Positions 27,601 to 42,600 of a DNA stretch of 64,000 nt are shown in pieces. The DNA is from Acanthopleura granulata (lineage: Eukaryota; Mollusca; Polyplacophora; Chitonida; Chitonidae), in contig JABBOT010000080.1 in NCBI GenBank assembly GCA_016165875.1, positions 19,850,141-19,914,140 of the forward strand, read 5' to 3'. How positions within the stretch are numbered: position 1 is the stretch's first letter; each line of letters begins with the position of its first letter. Position numbers and translations under genes: made by a program. The notes beneath the pieces were generated by a model. That model saw only the letters and a program-made list of their open reading frames with translations. It searched no databases and was not told where the DNA came from.

Positions 27601-30600
27601 AGTTTGGACTTTTGCTTAGCATGAAGTCACATGGGATCACCGATCACTGAACCATATGACTACTGAGGACATTGCACTTTCAAACATTTTTGATGTCATT
27701 GCAACAAAAGTGGCATTCTCAGCGTCCTATCTGCCATATTTATTGTCGGGTTAGGCATATTGTCACATCACGCCAAGGGATATTTTGTGGAAACGACAAA
27801 GGTTTTGCTGTTGAGGACTCTTCTGTAGTAAGAGTTAAATACATGTCACGTTATTCAGTGGTGTAAATCCTTTTGAACCATGGCATATTAGCTCTGTTCT
27901 ATATGGTTTCCTTCATATCATTTTAATATTGTCATCTAGTTGCTCTTGGAACTGGAGTAGCACTTCAGATCTGTGTTAACATCACTACAGATGCTTATGT
28001 TCATTTGAACGACTTGCTGTAGCTTGCACTTGAATGTCCCTGAGAGTTGTTATAATGGAGTATTGCATTTTCAGTCAGCTGGTGCATATCTCATCATAGA
28101 GAACATTCATCAAAAATATGTACTTGACCTTACATGTGCATGTACATGGCAAAAATGCGCATTTCATAACACATTTAATCGGTAAAATGTAATATGTTTA
28201 TATTTTATCAAATTGACGTTTTATGCCGTACTCAAGAATATTTCACTTAAATGATGGGAGCCAGCATTATGGTGGGAGTGTCTATGCATTGTATTTTAGA
28301 ACATTCAATAGAACTACTTATTTGACAATGTTACCTGTATGAAAAATGCTGTGAAACTTCTATTTTGTTTATATAAACAGCAATGGGAATTGAGTTATCT
28401 ATGTAATGTTTGATAACCTTACTGTATAAATGCTGTCCAGCTGGCAGACAATATACTTGTTAACACTTGTAAACATGTTCATGTACATGTGTGGTAGGTA
28501 TTTGTGGCCTTGTGCATTGATCAGACTCACATATCCTCTAGTCTTGACATCTAAGCAGAAGTATTAAATTACTAATGGTGTAGTAACAACCATTATTGTA
28601 GTAATTTACAGATGAATACTGTTTTGGTCATTAAGGCCATCCTTAAAAATTTTAAACCACTCCCATCAGGAAAAATAGGCAAAAGTGGCAGGAATTCTCC
28701 TTTTCCATTTCGTCAGCAGGTTTTCCTAATCTGGTGTGGAGGCTCATATGGAAAGAGTGCTTCCAATTTAAACTAGGACTGAATTGATTGGATTTCTGGT
28801 TTCTAAAGCAAATTATCGACTCAAGGAGCAAGTTTCAGTTGCTCAGTTTCACACGTACAGATCTGTTAAAGTCACTGATGGGATTGTGTGTGCCACACTC
28901 ACCTCTTGTTTATTCTGGCTAGTGAAAAATATATAGATTCTTCAAAAATTTACTTTGAACGGGGGAAATAAAAAACTTGTATCAAATCTCTATAAAAGCA
29001 TGCATATTTTGGGGGGAAGGGGGGGGAATTAATTTAGGTTATGACAAATAATCTTACTTTTAATGATCAACTAACAGTACAATGAAAAATAATGTTAAAC
29101 AAACAAGTATGTCATATTTTGTATGCAAAAGTGATTACTGTAGGTGCGAGAAATCCATCTGGCTAGCCTAATGTGGAGTCATTGCTTTGTGTACATGTAC
29201 AAATTGACTAAATGTGTGCGAATCCAGCTTTGTATTGGTACCCATATAAAACAACAACAACAACAAAAATCCCCAAAACTAAGTATTAATACAATATTAT
29301 TTGAAAGTTAATCTCTACATCATTGATTGGAAAACTTGCCACACCATTGGTTGCTGTAACATTATCGGTTGTTGTAACACTGTTGGTTGCTGTAACGGTA
29401 TTGGCTGCTGTAACATTTTTGGTTGCTGTAACATATTATTGGTAACAGTTAGTACATTAACAGTTCATTACCATACTAATGGTGTTAACAGTTTAGCACA
29501 ACGTTACTGTATTGTTGGTAACAAGTCTCAATTCAATTTATTTCTTCATGGCTGACATCCATTTTATGTTACAGTATACCATTTGTTGTTTGTGTTTATA
29601 GCAGTGCATGTATCAAGTTCATAATACGATACACACAGTTAGGTTTGACGCTGTACAACAGCACTTTGATGGCATTAGTTTTTTTTCATTTTAGTTTTCT
29701 CGGGCTACATGTGGCAAAATCAGACAGACAGATACATGCATGTGCTATTTGCAGCTGCTGTTGTTGCATTGTTATAATACATGTAACATAAATAGTTGCA
29801 CGTTCTGCTGTGTGACCACCTCGGTGGCCTAGCGTCCACCTTGGGATCAGCAGGCCTGGGATCAATCACGGGTCGGGTGATACCAAAGACTTTAAAAGTG
29901 GTACTTGTTTATGCCTGGCATGGTGTTCAGCACTGAGAGGTTAGAGCAAGAAAACAGGAGTGGTTGGCCCAGTGTCAGGATAATGTGCCTAGGTCGTGTG
30001 TCATGTCAGGTGTATTCAACATGATGTTCGAGTGCTGGCAATGCTTGGCAGCATGGACTCACCCTGCCAGAAGAGGACACAGTATATACATACATCCTAA
30101 GGACTCTAAGCACTATAAAACTGAAAAATTGTTGAGTACAACATAAAACCCTAAGCAGACATACGTACATATATTCTGCTATGACTATGTTGTGTGGTTC
30201 TCTCTGGAAGTCAATACCCAAAGCACCAGCTGCTCCACATGTCTATACTTAGGCCATCCGGAAAAGGTTATTTGTTTCATGTAATCCAGCCCTGTCTGGA
30301 AAACCAGTGTCTCAGCATGCCTTTGCTGTGCTGAGGAAACACATACTACAAGTACAGCTGTACTGCCATACTGCAGATTTCTTAGAGAGTCTTTGGTGAA
30401 AGATTAGATTGTAGCAGTGCTTTTTATGGTTTTCTCTTTACACACGCAAGCAAATTCATCTGCATGTGTCAAATTCAAACAAACGAATAAACTAATAACT
30501 GATAATACTTACATTTCACCCATAGAAAACAAAGAAAGATACAAACAACCAAACATGCACATACATATACTTGTTCCCTGTGGGAACTAGACAGCACTTG

Positions 30601-33600
30601 CATTATATATGTATTAGACAAACAAGCAAGCAAACAAACAAAGTAATGACCAGATAACACTTGGCTATACCTTTGGCCTTTGATATTACAGACAAGTAAA
30701 GGAATTATAGAGATTTTATGAAACTGTCTTTGATAAAATTTTGGCTGTATGTTGACATGGAAAGTAGAAACCGTTAAGAACTCATGCACATCTCAGCAGG
30801 ACGCATGACACACTGTAAAGGCAGTTTTATAGACACAGTTTGACACCGTTAACCTTAGTGAGTAATGTGTTCACATATTATATATGTATTATATAGCTTT
30901 TTATTCTTGTAAATGTGCTATACAGAAAAATGCATGGAGACATACATGTATACTTCCAAAACTGAAACAATGAGCACAAATCTTTCATTTTATTTTGGCT
31001 GCTGGTTTGAAATCCATTTAGGTATCTACATGAAGTACAGAACATTTGTGTTGCACTCAAGACCATATATCTCTTAGTTTATTGCTTTGTTGTTTAAGAA
31101 TTACCTTTGTGTGGCATTCCTTTTCTGTAAAGTGGACTAGTTTTTCTACAGTTACAGAAATTGAAAAATTTGTATTTGCTTCACATGTACATTGTGGGTC
31201 TTTCTAATTTAATATTTGTAATGCTCCTTTCATTCCTCTTAGAATTTTCCTGACATCATGCAGGCAGAAATTAAAAAGTTTTGGTCTGACATATACCACT
31301 CCAGTATTTTAACTGTTGAATTTTTTTCACGTTGTTGTTATTTTTACATTTTCTGCATTAAATGCAAGAAATGTGAAAACAAGAACAAAAGTAAAACTTG
31401 ATGCAGTTGAGATACATGTGTTAACCACTATAGCGTTTGGCGTAAATCGGCATTACTGACTTGGCTTCAGTAATCTTGAGAATAACTTGTAACTGGTAAC
31501 TTGTAAATGTAGTACCTGTAAAATTCATTCTGCGAAAGTGAAAGAAATAAAAAGAAAGAAAACAGATAAGCCAACTTACCTAAAATTCACAAACAGAGCT
31601 CGCTGCTCCAAAGCAACTTTTAATTTAACTTTTTAATTTGGCAACAGTCTGTAATATACAAATACAAATGTGTCAATAAATGTGTTGTTTTAGTTGACCT
31701 GTATGGCATTAAATAGTGACGATTTTATAGAGATACCTGAAGCCACGTCGGAGAGGGAAGCATTGTAGGTGTATGTCCCATTGGCCGTGCAATTTTCTAA
31801 AATGTCATTTCTGTCATAAAATATTTACAGCCTGTACAATAAATGTCAACATTTGTTATCTTCAGTCATTTATATTGAATTCAAAAGCAATTCTAGCATA
31901 AGAGATCATTGTATTTATGTACCTTTTTCTAACCTGTGTGAATATTTCATGAGCTAGCTTGTTTTGTTGTGTGTAGAAATTTTTGAAGAGTTGATTGTTT
32001 GTGTTTTTGTGCTTTCAGAGCCAAAACTACGATATATGTGAGAACCATTTGTACGTGCAGGAGATGGAGAAACAGAGGCAGAATGTAGGTGGCATTTTAC
32101 TTCCTCATATATGATCTCCCCTGATGGTGACCGCCAAAGAAAACGAGCATGTTAGATCCATGTAAATCTAATTACGCACAAATGGGTATGGCTTGGTGGT
32201 AAATTGCCAGACGGCTGCATGCAAATTTAACCATGTCGTGGTAATGGCCTGATTGTATAGCCGAGGATTTCGGCTTTTGATAAGACACAGGATGATGTGG
32301 TTTGTTGATACAAGATAACAATGGTGAGGAAAAAGATGATCATACATTCATAGGAATAAATGTATGCATTGATCCCAAAGCATTAAATCATTAACCAGAT
32401 AGATGTACAAGCTAAGATTGAATAAAAAGTCTTAAAGTTTCATTAGACACTCTGTTCGTATGAGAAAATGTCTTTTCTTTTTTTGTTGAACAAAGGTTTG
32501 GATTAGAACTTAACTGATTTCTCAGAACATGGCACCACCTTTGTAACATTGCACCATAAATTCATGTGTGCCCTTAATATCCTGGTGATTTTGGGGCCAT
32601 ATTGAAGGTTTCTTAAAGGCAGTTTTGATTTCGTTCAAACACCTAAGTATGGTTATGATAATTCAAATATTTTCACAGTGTGAACTTTTGGGACAGTATG
32701 CTTGCATTTAGCCCTACCATGATGAAGGTGTTTCAGGTACAGTCAAAAATTCCTGCATTGGTCCCTGATGCAGATTGTTTAGTTTTAAAGAGAAAAACGT
32801 GTTTGCTGACAGCATACATATGCTGCCTCAAGAAACACTCCATGTGTTGGACAACTTTTCCAGAGAATATACATGTTTGTTCACATTTTGATTTCGGACA
32901 GAATTTAAAATTTAATTTGATGCTTATATTTGGACCCTGAAATAGTAAATCCATAGATTTCCCCAGAGTCCTTCTATATCTGGTTAGAAGAATTAATCAA
33001 GTGACACATGACCAAGTTTTGGATTAATGTTTGAAGCAGAAACATGAAGCGTGAACATTTGTAGACGTTAGATTCCAGTTGATTCTTTAAAGTTACAATT
33101 TGTAAGTGTAAAAACTATCAACATGTCGTGTCCAATACTGTAGGACCCCTTCTTTTTTGCATAAATTCTGGGCAATTTAAGTTTTTGGATAAGCCCTTAA
33201 TTGTAAAGGCCATAGCATGACCCAGGCTGTATTATTCCATGGTCTAGGTATGAAAAACGTAGTTATTACAGCTCTGTTGCCGTTTCAGTATGTATATATT
33301 CGGCAGTAGCATTTAAAGCCTTAAGTTGCGTTGAGGAATGAGAATAACCTGAAGCTTTAAAGCATGACAGGTCCATGATTTATGTCACAGAATAGATGAT
33401 GGAGTTGCCTGTGGTTTGTCCTGTGAATAAGTGTCGATGTGGGGCTTCAAATGTGTGACTATTAAAAAGCGGTCGAGGACGCCGATGGTTGTTGGCACAG
33501 GCTAATATTTGTTGAAGACAACTTGTATTTCACCAACATTGTGTGCACCTCTTTACGTCACACATGGGAAAGTTGATCAGCAACTTGCTGAAGGCCTTAC

Positions 33601-36600
33601 GGTAACAAACTGCAAGCACTCAGGCTCCTTTCACCCATGAAACCAACAGCGGGTTTTCTGGCATATTTCTTTTTAGAAACTCAATGTAAACAAATTAGAA
33701 AACTCAAATATTTTTCCATCACCAGTGTGTCAGAAACTCAATTTATTTCAAGAAAACTCAAAAAATTGTCTAAAACTCAATTGTCCAATATTTCTTATTG
33801 TGGTGACCACAGTGACAAAGTGACTAGAGAAACCCCTGCAAATGCCAGGGCATAAGGGAAAAATTCTTAAGTATAGTGTTAAATCACATTCAAACAAGTA
33901 CATAAGGGTGCATGACCAGTGGTAGCCTAGCCTAGACATAGGCATAGCTAATTGATACTTGTTACCTGTACATACTGTATGCATGAGGTAAATGCTGCAG
34001 TGCCACTAACATTGACTCGTACACACTGGATGCACTGTTGCGAGTCCTGTTCTGAGGTGGCAGGCTTTGGGGAAGGACTTTTCTAAATAATAATCATCAA
34101 GCAGGCCTCCAGAACTTCTGGTTCTGCATGCATCCCTAATTGCTGAGATTTTAGTGATTAGTTCAACAACTTAATTTTAGTTTTGATCAGTTAAATTTTC
34201 TAGATGTGCATGTGATGGTACATGTTAGGGTTATTACTGGATGCATCAATCATAAACACGCATATAATTGTAATATGGGAGGTCAGTTTGCCCAAATGCA
34301 CTTATGCAGTTTAGATTAAATAGGAATGGTATGAATAAATACTTAGTTTTAACTAAGGTGATTCCACAGAGTCTTTTTGGACTTTGAAGGCCTTGCAAAT
34401 TGGGTAAAAAAATACAAATAGTTTTAAAGCGAACCCCCGGGGAAGTTTGAAATGTCCAGCAAATAATTTTCACTAAAGTGTATCTTCATTAGAAAACAAA
34501 ATATTTGAAGCAGGGTGCTCAAACTTGGCTGAAATTTTACTACCACAACACAGAATCCGAAACCAAAATTTTATTGATTTGATGTGTGTATTTAAGAATT
34601 TGATTTGATTCGCAGTTTTAGGCTAAAGCCTGAAATCATTCCATTCTGGCATCAAGCTTCGGGGTTGACTCTGGCGTCTTAAGTGCTTAATTTGTTTTCA
34701 GTTTAAGTACTTGTGCGTGTAGCATGTTTCAACCATTGATGCAGTGTCCATTTCAATTAACCACCTTCTTTTAGTGAAGCGAAAAGGCAGCCACTGACAT
34801 GATGAAGTTGGATTATTGAGGCTTCCATTTTCACAGAACGGCCATAAGACCAAATCATTTTGTCCTATTATGCCTATCAGAATACATGACTGTCTTTCAT
34901 CCCTCATCTTGTAAGTTCACTCCTGACCTGATATCTAACTGTCCAAGAGCTTTAATACAAATCAGCATTTTCTTTCAGTTTACAAATGGAATGAATTTTA
35001 ACTTTGTCCATCATTGGAGGTGGATATTGCAAATTTGATGCATTTTCACATGTGTTACATGTACTATAAGAAATACAGGTAATCTGTTTTTTTCTCTGAT
35101 TTTCCGGCTTCTTTATTCACAGATCTAGGGGTCACCTTACAGAAGGCATAAAGGTCTGGAGATGATAATTTAACAGATTAGGTGCACTTTAATAGCCCCC
35201 TAATCTCTGACACTTACCTAGTTCCTTATGTAGTAAGTGATAATACATAGCAACATTAGCCAATATTAATTTTTTGTGATTGTCAATACAACTTGGTATC
35301 AAAATCATGGTTCTGTCAGAGCTGTGACATAACAATTGCAGCATGTATCAAACATGTTACAACAATTATGTGATGTTAGTGCCATAAAAAATAGAACAGT
35401 GTGGCTCGTTTAATTATTATGCCCAGCTCATCTAATATACACGACGTGTGCCTTTGCAAACACTATATTAGTAAAATTATGCATACGATGTCTATTTCAT
35501 CAGACTGAGCTTAAGTGAGTTGTATGCCGTAAAATTGATTCCATCCCTCAGATTGTAAGGTCTGCTATAATATAAAATGTCATTTCTCATATGCACATAC
35601 ACATTTAATCATGGACATTGTTTGCTTTGTCAGGTTCTTTGTAATTATAATCATATATTTGCATTGTTAATGGTTTTGTATAAAATTTTCATGCAGCCTT
35701 GGTACATGTGCAGCTGTGCCTGTGGATGGCGTGAAAGACTTTACGCATGTCATGTATATTCGCTTATATATTTGCCAGTCTAATGAGCAGTGGGCTTCAG
35801 TGGTTTTGCTGATATGGAAAATAGAATTCTCACAAAATGTCAGTAAATATTTGACTGTCTGGTTTGCTCTAATTGTCTGTGCAAATATCAGATTAGGACA
35901 GGGAGCTAAAGCTTTTGACCAGCAGATTATAGGTAGCTTTTTATTTTGTGGATGCAGATGACCTTTAAAACTTCATCCTACCGGAACATTGAGACGATAA
36001 CCAAATGTTTGACTAAATGGTTACACTCCTGTAATTTGTGTGATCTCAAAGGTTTAATGTGCTGATTAGATAAAAATTTGTGTCCCAAAGTGACAGCATT
36101 GTTTGTGTTATCCCTGTGACAGATAATGTGGGAAGATGGAGCAATCAGCTCTATTTTCCTTCAGCTGTTTGTCCCTCTGTCTGTTTTATCTTATCAATGC
36201 AACTCTTCTGATGGCTTGCGGACAGGGAGTATATGCCATCTTCTTGTGGCCCAGTTATCTTCTGATGGCTGTGGGACAGGGAAGATTTACGATCTTCTGA
36301 TGGCTTTAGGATAGGGAAAATATGCCATCTCCTGATCGCTCTAGGACAGGGAGTATATGCCATCTTTGGGTGGCTCTAGGACAGGGAATATATGCCGTCT
36401 TCGGGTGGCTGTAGGACAGGGAATATATGCCATCTTTGGGTGGCTGTAGGACAGGGAATATATGCCATCTTTGGGTGGCTCTAGGGCAGGGAAGATATGC
36501 CATCTTCGGATTGCTCTAGGACAGGGAAGATATGCAATCTTTCGGTGGCAGTGAAGATAAGCAATCTTCCGATGGCTCTAGGACAGGGAAGATATGCTAT

Positions 36601-39600
36601 CTGTTTGTGGCTCTAGAACAGGGAAAGTATGCCATCTTCTAATGGCTCAGGGACACAGAAAATATGCCCTCTTCTGGTGAGTCAGGGACAGGGAAAGTAT
36701 GCCATCTTCTGATGTATGTATGACATTGCTTTCATACAGGCTTTATGAGTTGCATGTACATTATGACTGCCTGGTTTAGGTAATTAAGGTGCAATGCGAC
36801 AAAAATTAGCAGAAGAATCAGGGTACCCAAACTTTTCTGCATGAGCATGGTAGTTTTGGCATGAGCGATACAATCTTCATAATTATGAATAAATGGTCAT
36901 GCAGGGACAGTATATTTCTTCTAAAAAGTATGCCCTGTAATGTCATTTGTGACATTATTGATTTTGTTGTGATACAGGAACATACCTGTATATACTGATT
37001 GATCTGGTGGTTCGAGACATCATATGGTGTTAATCATTCTTGTGGCATAGAAATAACTTGTGCTGCACGGAATTCGGCCTCATATGTCTATGGTTGAAAA
37101 GATCATCGTTTTCAAACAGACCTTTGAAATGAAGCATTTTCATTGGCTGACATTTTAATAGTCTTGGAATCTAGAAATAATAATATTTATTTGTTTAAGT
37201 GATGTTTTATGCCGTACTCAAGAATATTTCACATATATGACAGCAGCCAGCATTGTGGTGAGAGGAAACTTGGCAGAGTCTGGGGGGAAACCCACAACCA
37301 TGCGCAGGTTGCTGGCTCACCTGATCACACTGGAAAAGTGGACAGCATGGGCTGGACATGGTGAGGGGATCCTGCACTAACACGCTAACCCTCTAGGGCA
37401 AAAGAAACCCCAGGAGTAATAATAGTTTTGTGTATACATCAATGAAACTATGGGGGCATTTGGGTTTGGTCCACGGATAAACTTGACCTATGTATTAGAA
37501 GTAAAAAATTCTTGAGTACTGCAGATTGGACATCAGCCACATCCAATCATGCTGAGGAACTAGAGCAACCATTGTTCTCTGTCATGTCTATGCAGGAATA
37601 TTACTCATGATCAGATCAGGCACTTTGTTTATTTATTTAAGTGGTGTTAATTACGCTGTACTCAGGAATATTTCACCGATATGAAGCCAGCCAGCATTAT
37701 AGTGGGAGGAAACAGGGCAGAGTCCTGGGGAAACCCATGGCCATCCGCAGGTTGCTGGGGGACCTTCCCACGTACAGATGGAGAGGAAGCCAGCATGAGC
37801 TGGGCTTTAACTTACAGGGACCTCATTGGTGAGAGACACGGGATCATAACGCCGTGCTAGCGCGCTAACCTCCTCTAAGGCAGTTGGTGGACAACAACAA
37901 TTAGTTAGTGTTGGCAAAATCACATGAGTATAACTACATGTTTATCAGTGTAGTATATATTGTGTTTTTTATGTTCTACAGAAAGTTCGTCGTCTGTGGA
38001 TGGCCCGGTGGCTCATAATGTTTTTAGTGGGACTGGGTGTGGCTTTGGTTGCCGTGGCAGTGGCGATGATGATTGAATATGCTGCTCACCTCAAATTTAC
38101 CATTTTACAAAAATGTATCCTTTTTCCATTTGTACTGTTGGTATAAATGTATGATTTCCATCTACATGCCATGTAAAGCCTTTGTAATAAGGTCTTAATT
38201 CATTTGTGTGAATGTTCTCACACTTTGTGTGGCCTTGGCCACAGTAGGGGGTCAGTGAAACTTGTGGGGCTGTTGGCAGTGTTGGCAGTGTAACATTGTT
38301 GTAGGCTACTTGTCTTCCATCAGTATTGTTTATATATGTATATATATATGTGCATCTGTATCCTATGTGTGCGAAAGCTCCTTTGTAATTTGCCAAATGT
38401 CGGTTGTTTATCCTCCCTCGGTTTCCTCCACTAATAAAACAGATTACCACAGTATCAAAGAAAAATCTTAGATCATGGTTTAAAAAATAAACAAATAAAT
38501 AAATAAATAGATGTAAATATAAATTTTGATCATTCTTTCAAAGTGGTGAAATATTCTTCTACTCTATGTGGTCTATATATTTGGTTTCACTTGAATAGCC
38601 CTAGATTTTGTAGTTTTAAAAGGAAGACTGTGTAAGCAAGCATGACCTTTAACTTTGATATCAGATTTTACCGACTGTGCCAAGGATAACTGTATGTATA
38701 TTCCTGTGTTAATGTGGGCAGGTGTAAATCTGGTCATCTCTGTGATGGCAGCTGCACTAGTGACGTATGTGGAGGTGAGTTATTTCCCCTTTATAGTAAA
38801 CAACTTTATTAAACATATCTGCAATATTTATAGCATTGTATTTTTTTAATTATGTTATATGAAATGATCTATACATGGTTGACTTGATATGTGCCAGGCT
38901 ACAGCTGACAATGAGGGTATCTTGTCTCATATAAGATATGGGTGACAGCATTTAAAGATTGGCAAATTTGCATTGAATACTTTGATTGGCAGTTTCCTCC
39001 CACCATGATGTGGCTGCTGTAGTATAAGTGAAATATTTTTGAGTGCGGCATAAAACACCAATCAAAATAAATAAAGAAATAAATTTTACTGGCACAGGTA
39101 TTGGGCTACATGATATAGGCCGTTAAATGCTTCACATATGCCATATCTGTAATTATACTGTATACATGTGGTTTTTTAATATTTTTGTTTTATAGTTTAT
39201 GTTATGAGTGAAAGAAGCCTAGTTGCAGGAAATTATTGCATCTGTATTGCAGTAAAGTATCTAACTCACAAACCTCATGACATAAAACTATAGTGGAAAC
39301 AGTACGAAGTTGAAACCAGGAAAAATTTTACCATTGAAATTATGGATCCCAAACATATGGTCTAATGGCCTGGCATATGGTCTAATGGCCTGGCATATGA
39401 GCATCGGTAACATTTGTGGCTTACAAATCGATGATGAAACTGCCAACTTTATATATATAGCTGGTTGCATTAAGCTGTTAATTGACAGTGCTTTTTGGTG
39501 TAATCTTGCATGAAGTTCCCTGGCCTCGGGTTTGTGACGCTGCCCTAGACTTAAGTCAGACTTAGTCTTGACTTCTAAACAGTTTACTATCATAAAATTA

Positions 39601-42600
39601 TGACTCACCTTGAGAATTTTTATTTTGAAACTGAGACTTGAAGGAGACCTTTATGATTAAAATGAAAATTAGCTTTAAAGTTCAAATCTAATTTCAGAAA
39701 TAACATCACAAGTTTAAAGTGCCACTCTGGTCAGAATACAAACTGCATAGACGTATTAAAATTGTATGAAAGAAATCCTAGGTAACAAACCTGATACCAT
39801 TGTTCAAAACGATTTTCGATGAATATAACACTATTTAGCCCATATAATTGAAGATTCCTTTGAAAACAAAATCAAAATGTTAGGGCCATAACATTTTCCT
39901 GATGTGACACAAATCAGGCAGATGTGACATCTAGTAAGGCATTTATACTTGAATGATGTCAAGAGCGTTTGAAAGGGCAGGGTTACACATCAGCTATTGG
40001 CAACGTCGTTTGTTCATACATGACATCACACCAGGCTGTGTGGAAAGGACAGAAGAACTTTGTTTCCATATTGTCTGACGAAATGTACAATGTCGATTTT
40101 AATACACTACAGTATTTTTACACTGGGTCCTGCCAGTTTCCTCCCACCATAATGGCCGCTGTCGTAAGAGTGAAATATTCTTGAATACAGTGCCAAAACA
40201 CCAATATAATAAATAAATAAATGCACTATTTTTACAATTTAGGAAGGTAATTCAGATTATCTCAATCTTTACTATTTCCCCCGTGCTTTAAACACACAGA
40301 GGTTTTGACACCAATGTAGCTCTTTAAGACTAAGTCTGGCTTAAGCCCAAGACAGCTTGATCCTGGGACCTTTGCCCTGCTTTGCGACGTATCTCGACAG
40401 TGTGTATTGTCATGACAGTTACGTTTGACATAATTTACACCCTGTGTGTAAAACGGTCCCCTTGATTAACTGAATTGCCTTTGACCAATAAGACATACCT
40501 CAACTTGCCATTAAGTCCAAGGACTAGGCTCGGCACTACAATATCCTCCATGCACCCATAATATATACTGGTTGTTTGGTGTATCGTATTGTATATGGAA
40601 TAAGTGAAATATAGTCTTGAGTTCAGCATTGAACAACAGTCAGTCCTGTTTCCAGCCCTTTATATTAAAACATCCCTCAGGTAGCTTTGCTTTATGTGAG
40701 AGCCAGCTACAATACCGATTCATGGACAGTTTTTAGGTAGTTAGGCTTCCTCTGGTGTTCTGAAGGTGTGATACATTTCGTGTGTGATAGCCATCATTAA
40801 AAACAGTGGACAGGTGTCGTTTTGTAGTTTCACGATGATTGCTCACTGCGAACTTGACTGATTTTGTTCAGATGTCCCAAAAGGCCAAGTTTATGGTGAA
40901 AAATGTAGTGAGCTGGAGTATTGATCTTTGCTTTCATATTTTCTGGGGCAACCTTTAAACTTTCCACTACTATATTTGATTGATGTTTGTGGCAGATAAT
41001 TCAGTGAATCCAGCACATTTTGCAGAACCTCTTGATGATACATGCTCCCCTGCTGTTTTACACTGGCATGCTGAGGAGAGGGAGAAACAAAATCCAATTT
41101 TCATGGGTATAAATTTATAATAGCAAGCCGTGGCGCTGGCTTTTACGACATGCAACATTTGGCCCGGAGGGGAGATCAGTCTCCCTCAGCGTACTCATGG
41201 CACCTTGCCGAGTTTTAGTGCACAGGTTATGTCTAGGGTTGCTGTGGTTGCCATCGTTCATAACTTAAACCAATGTTGAGGAATTTTACTTTTCATGGTT
41301 TGTTCTCTTTGTAGCTGTAATTAAGTATTTCCATATATACATGGTATTAATCATTGGTCAGTTTCATAAATTAATGAGGACTGTTATGAGTACTGTCTGA
41401 TCACTCGATGGAACTGCCACAGCACATGATTACATGTATACACTTTCAGGGGCATTTGGATATACTTCGTGATACCTAATCTAATTATCAGTGGATTATA
41501 TTTTTTCTTGATACCATTCCCCTCAGTATAAACCACTCATTCACTGATACAGTGGTGATGCCAGTTCATACATTGCCTGGAGTAGAGCTCATTGCTTAGA
41601 TTATTTATATGTATGGTAATAACTGGAAAAATCAATGTCTTATGGCCAGTTGCAACATCAGCCTCATATTTGAAAATACCTGAGGGTGCAGTCTACAGTT
41701 TTGCCTGGGAATGTCAATGAAAATGCACTGACTGTCCCCAAAATGATAGAAATCTCACCTGTATCATACTCTCATTCTTATGATCTGCTACACGCATAAT
41801 GTACTCATAGATTGCTAAAATAATCTCATGCAAAATCTTACGTTACACCTGACCTACCATGTGCTTGTCTTGAAAATATAGACTGCTCAAAGTATGTAGA
41901 AAAACAGTGACTTTGATCAAATATTCACCCAGTTTTGACTCTAACAACATATTCTTTTCAAATGCTCATTTATCAGCGCACAAACAATATCATAATACAG
42001 CAAGGCCGATTCAACAGTTTTTTATCAATTTTTCCAGATGGACAGTCCAGCCTCTACAATAACAACAGCAGGCACCTCAGCTGTATTTCTGCCATCTCAG
42101 CGTAGATCATTTTGAACCGTTCACTAAAAGCAATACAAGGCAGCCACAGATATAAACTACTGGACAAAAAACTAGTCCATCTGTGTGGTCAGACCTCACT
42201 AATGCTGTTTAACAAAATTTTTAGACCGGGGCCAAAAGCTATGAAACTGTATACTGCATCCTGATGTAACTGTAAGTCAGTGCAATAAGCGGTCCTTATA
42301 AAGCGTCTCTTATAATCATGAATAATATATGGGATGATTGTTTGTTAATTACAAAGATCATTTTCTGCTGATGCTGTAGACCTATATACACACCTAGAGC
42401 ACTGGACACTTTTTCTTATCAAACTCATGTGATATTATTAAATCTGATTGTATTTACCTTGAATCACAGAGGAAGAAAAGCCTTAAAATTTTGGCCTGTG
42501 ACATTCTTACAGAGCTAATATGTTGCAAGCCAGGGGTGGGAAGGTCCGTCAGCAAACTGTGGATGTTTGTGGGTTTCCCCTGGGCTCTGTCTGGTTTCCT

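Noticed and set aside
29301..29555. Plus-strand frame with IGCCN repeats, possible Cys-rich peptide
   Set aside because: The Cys pattern is the translation of an 18-bp minisatellite; there is no signal peptide, splice support or homology.
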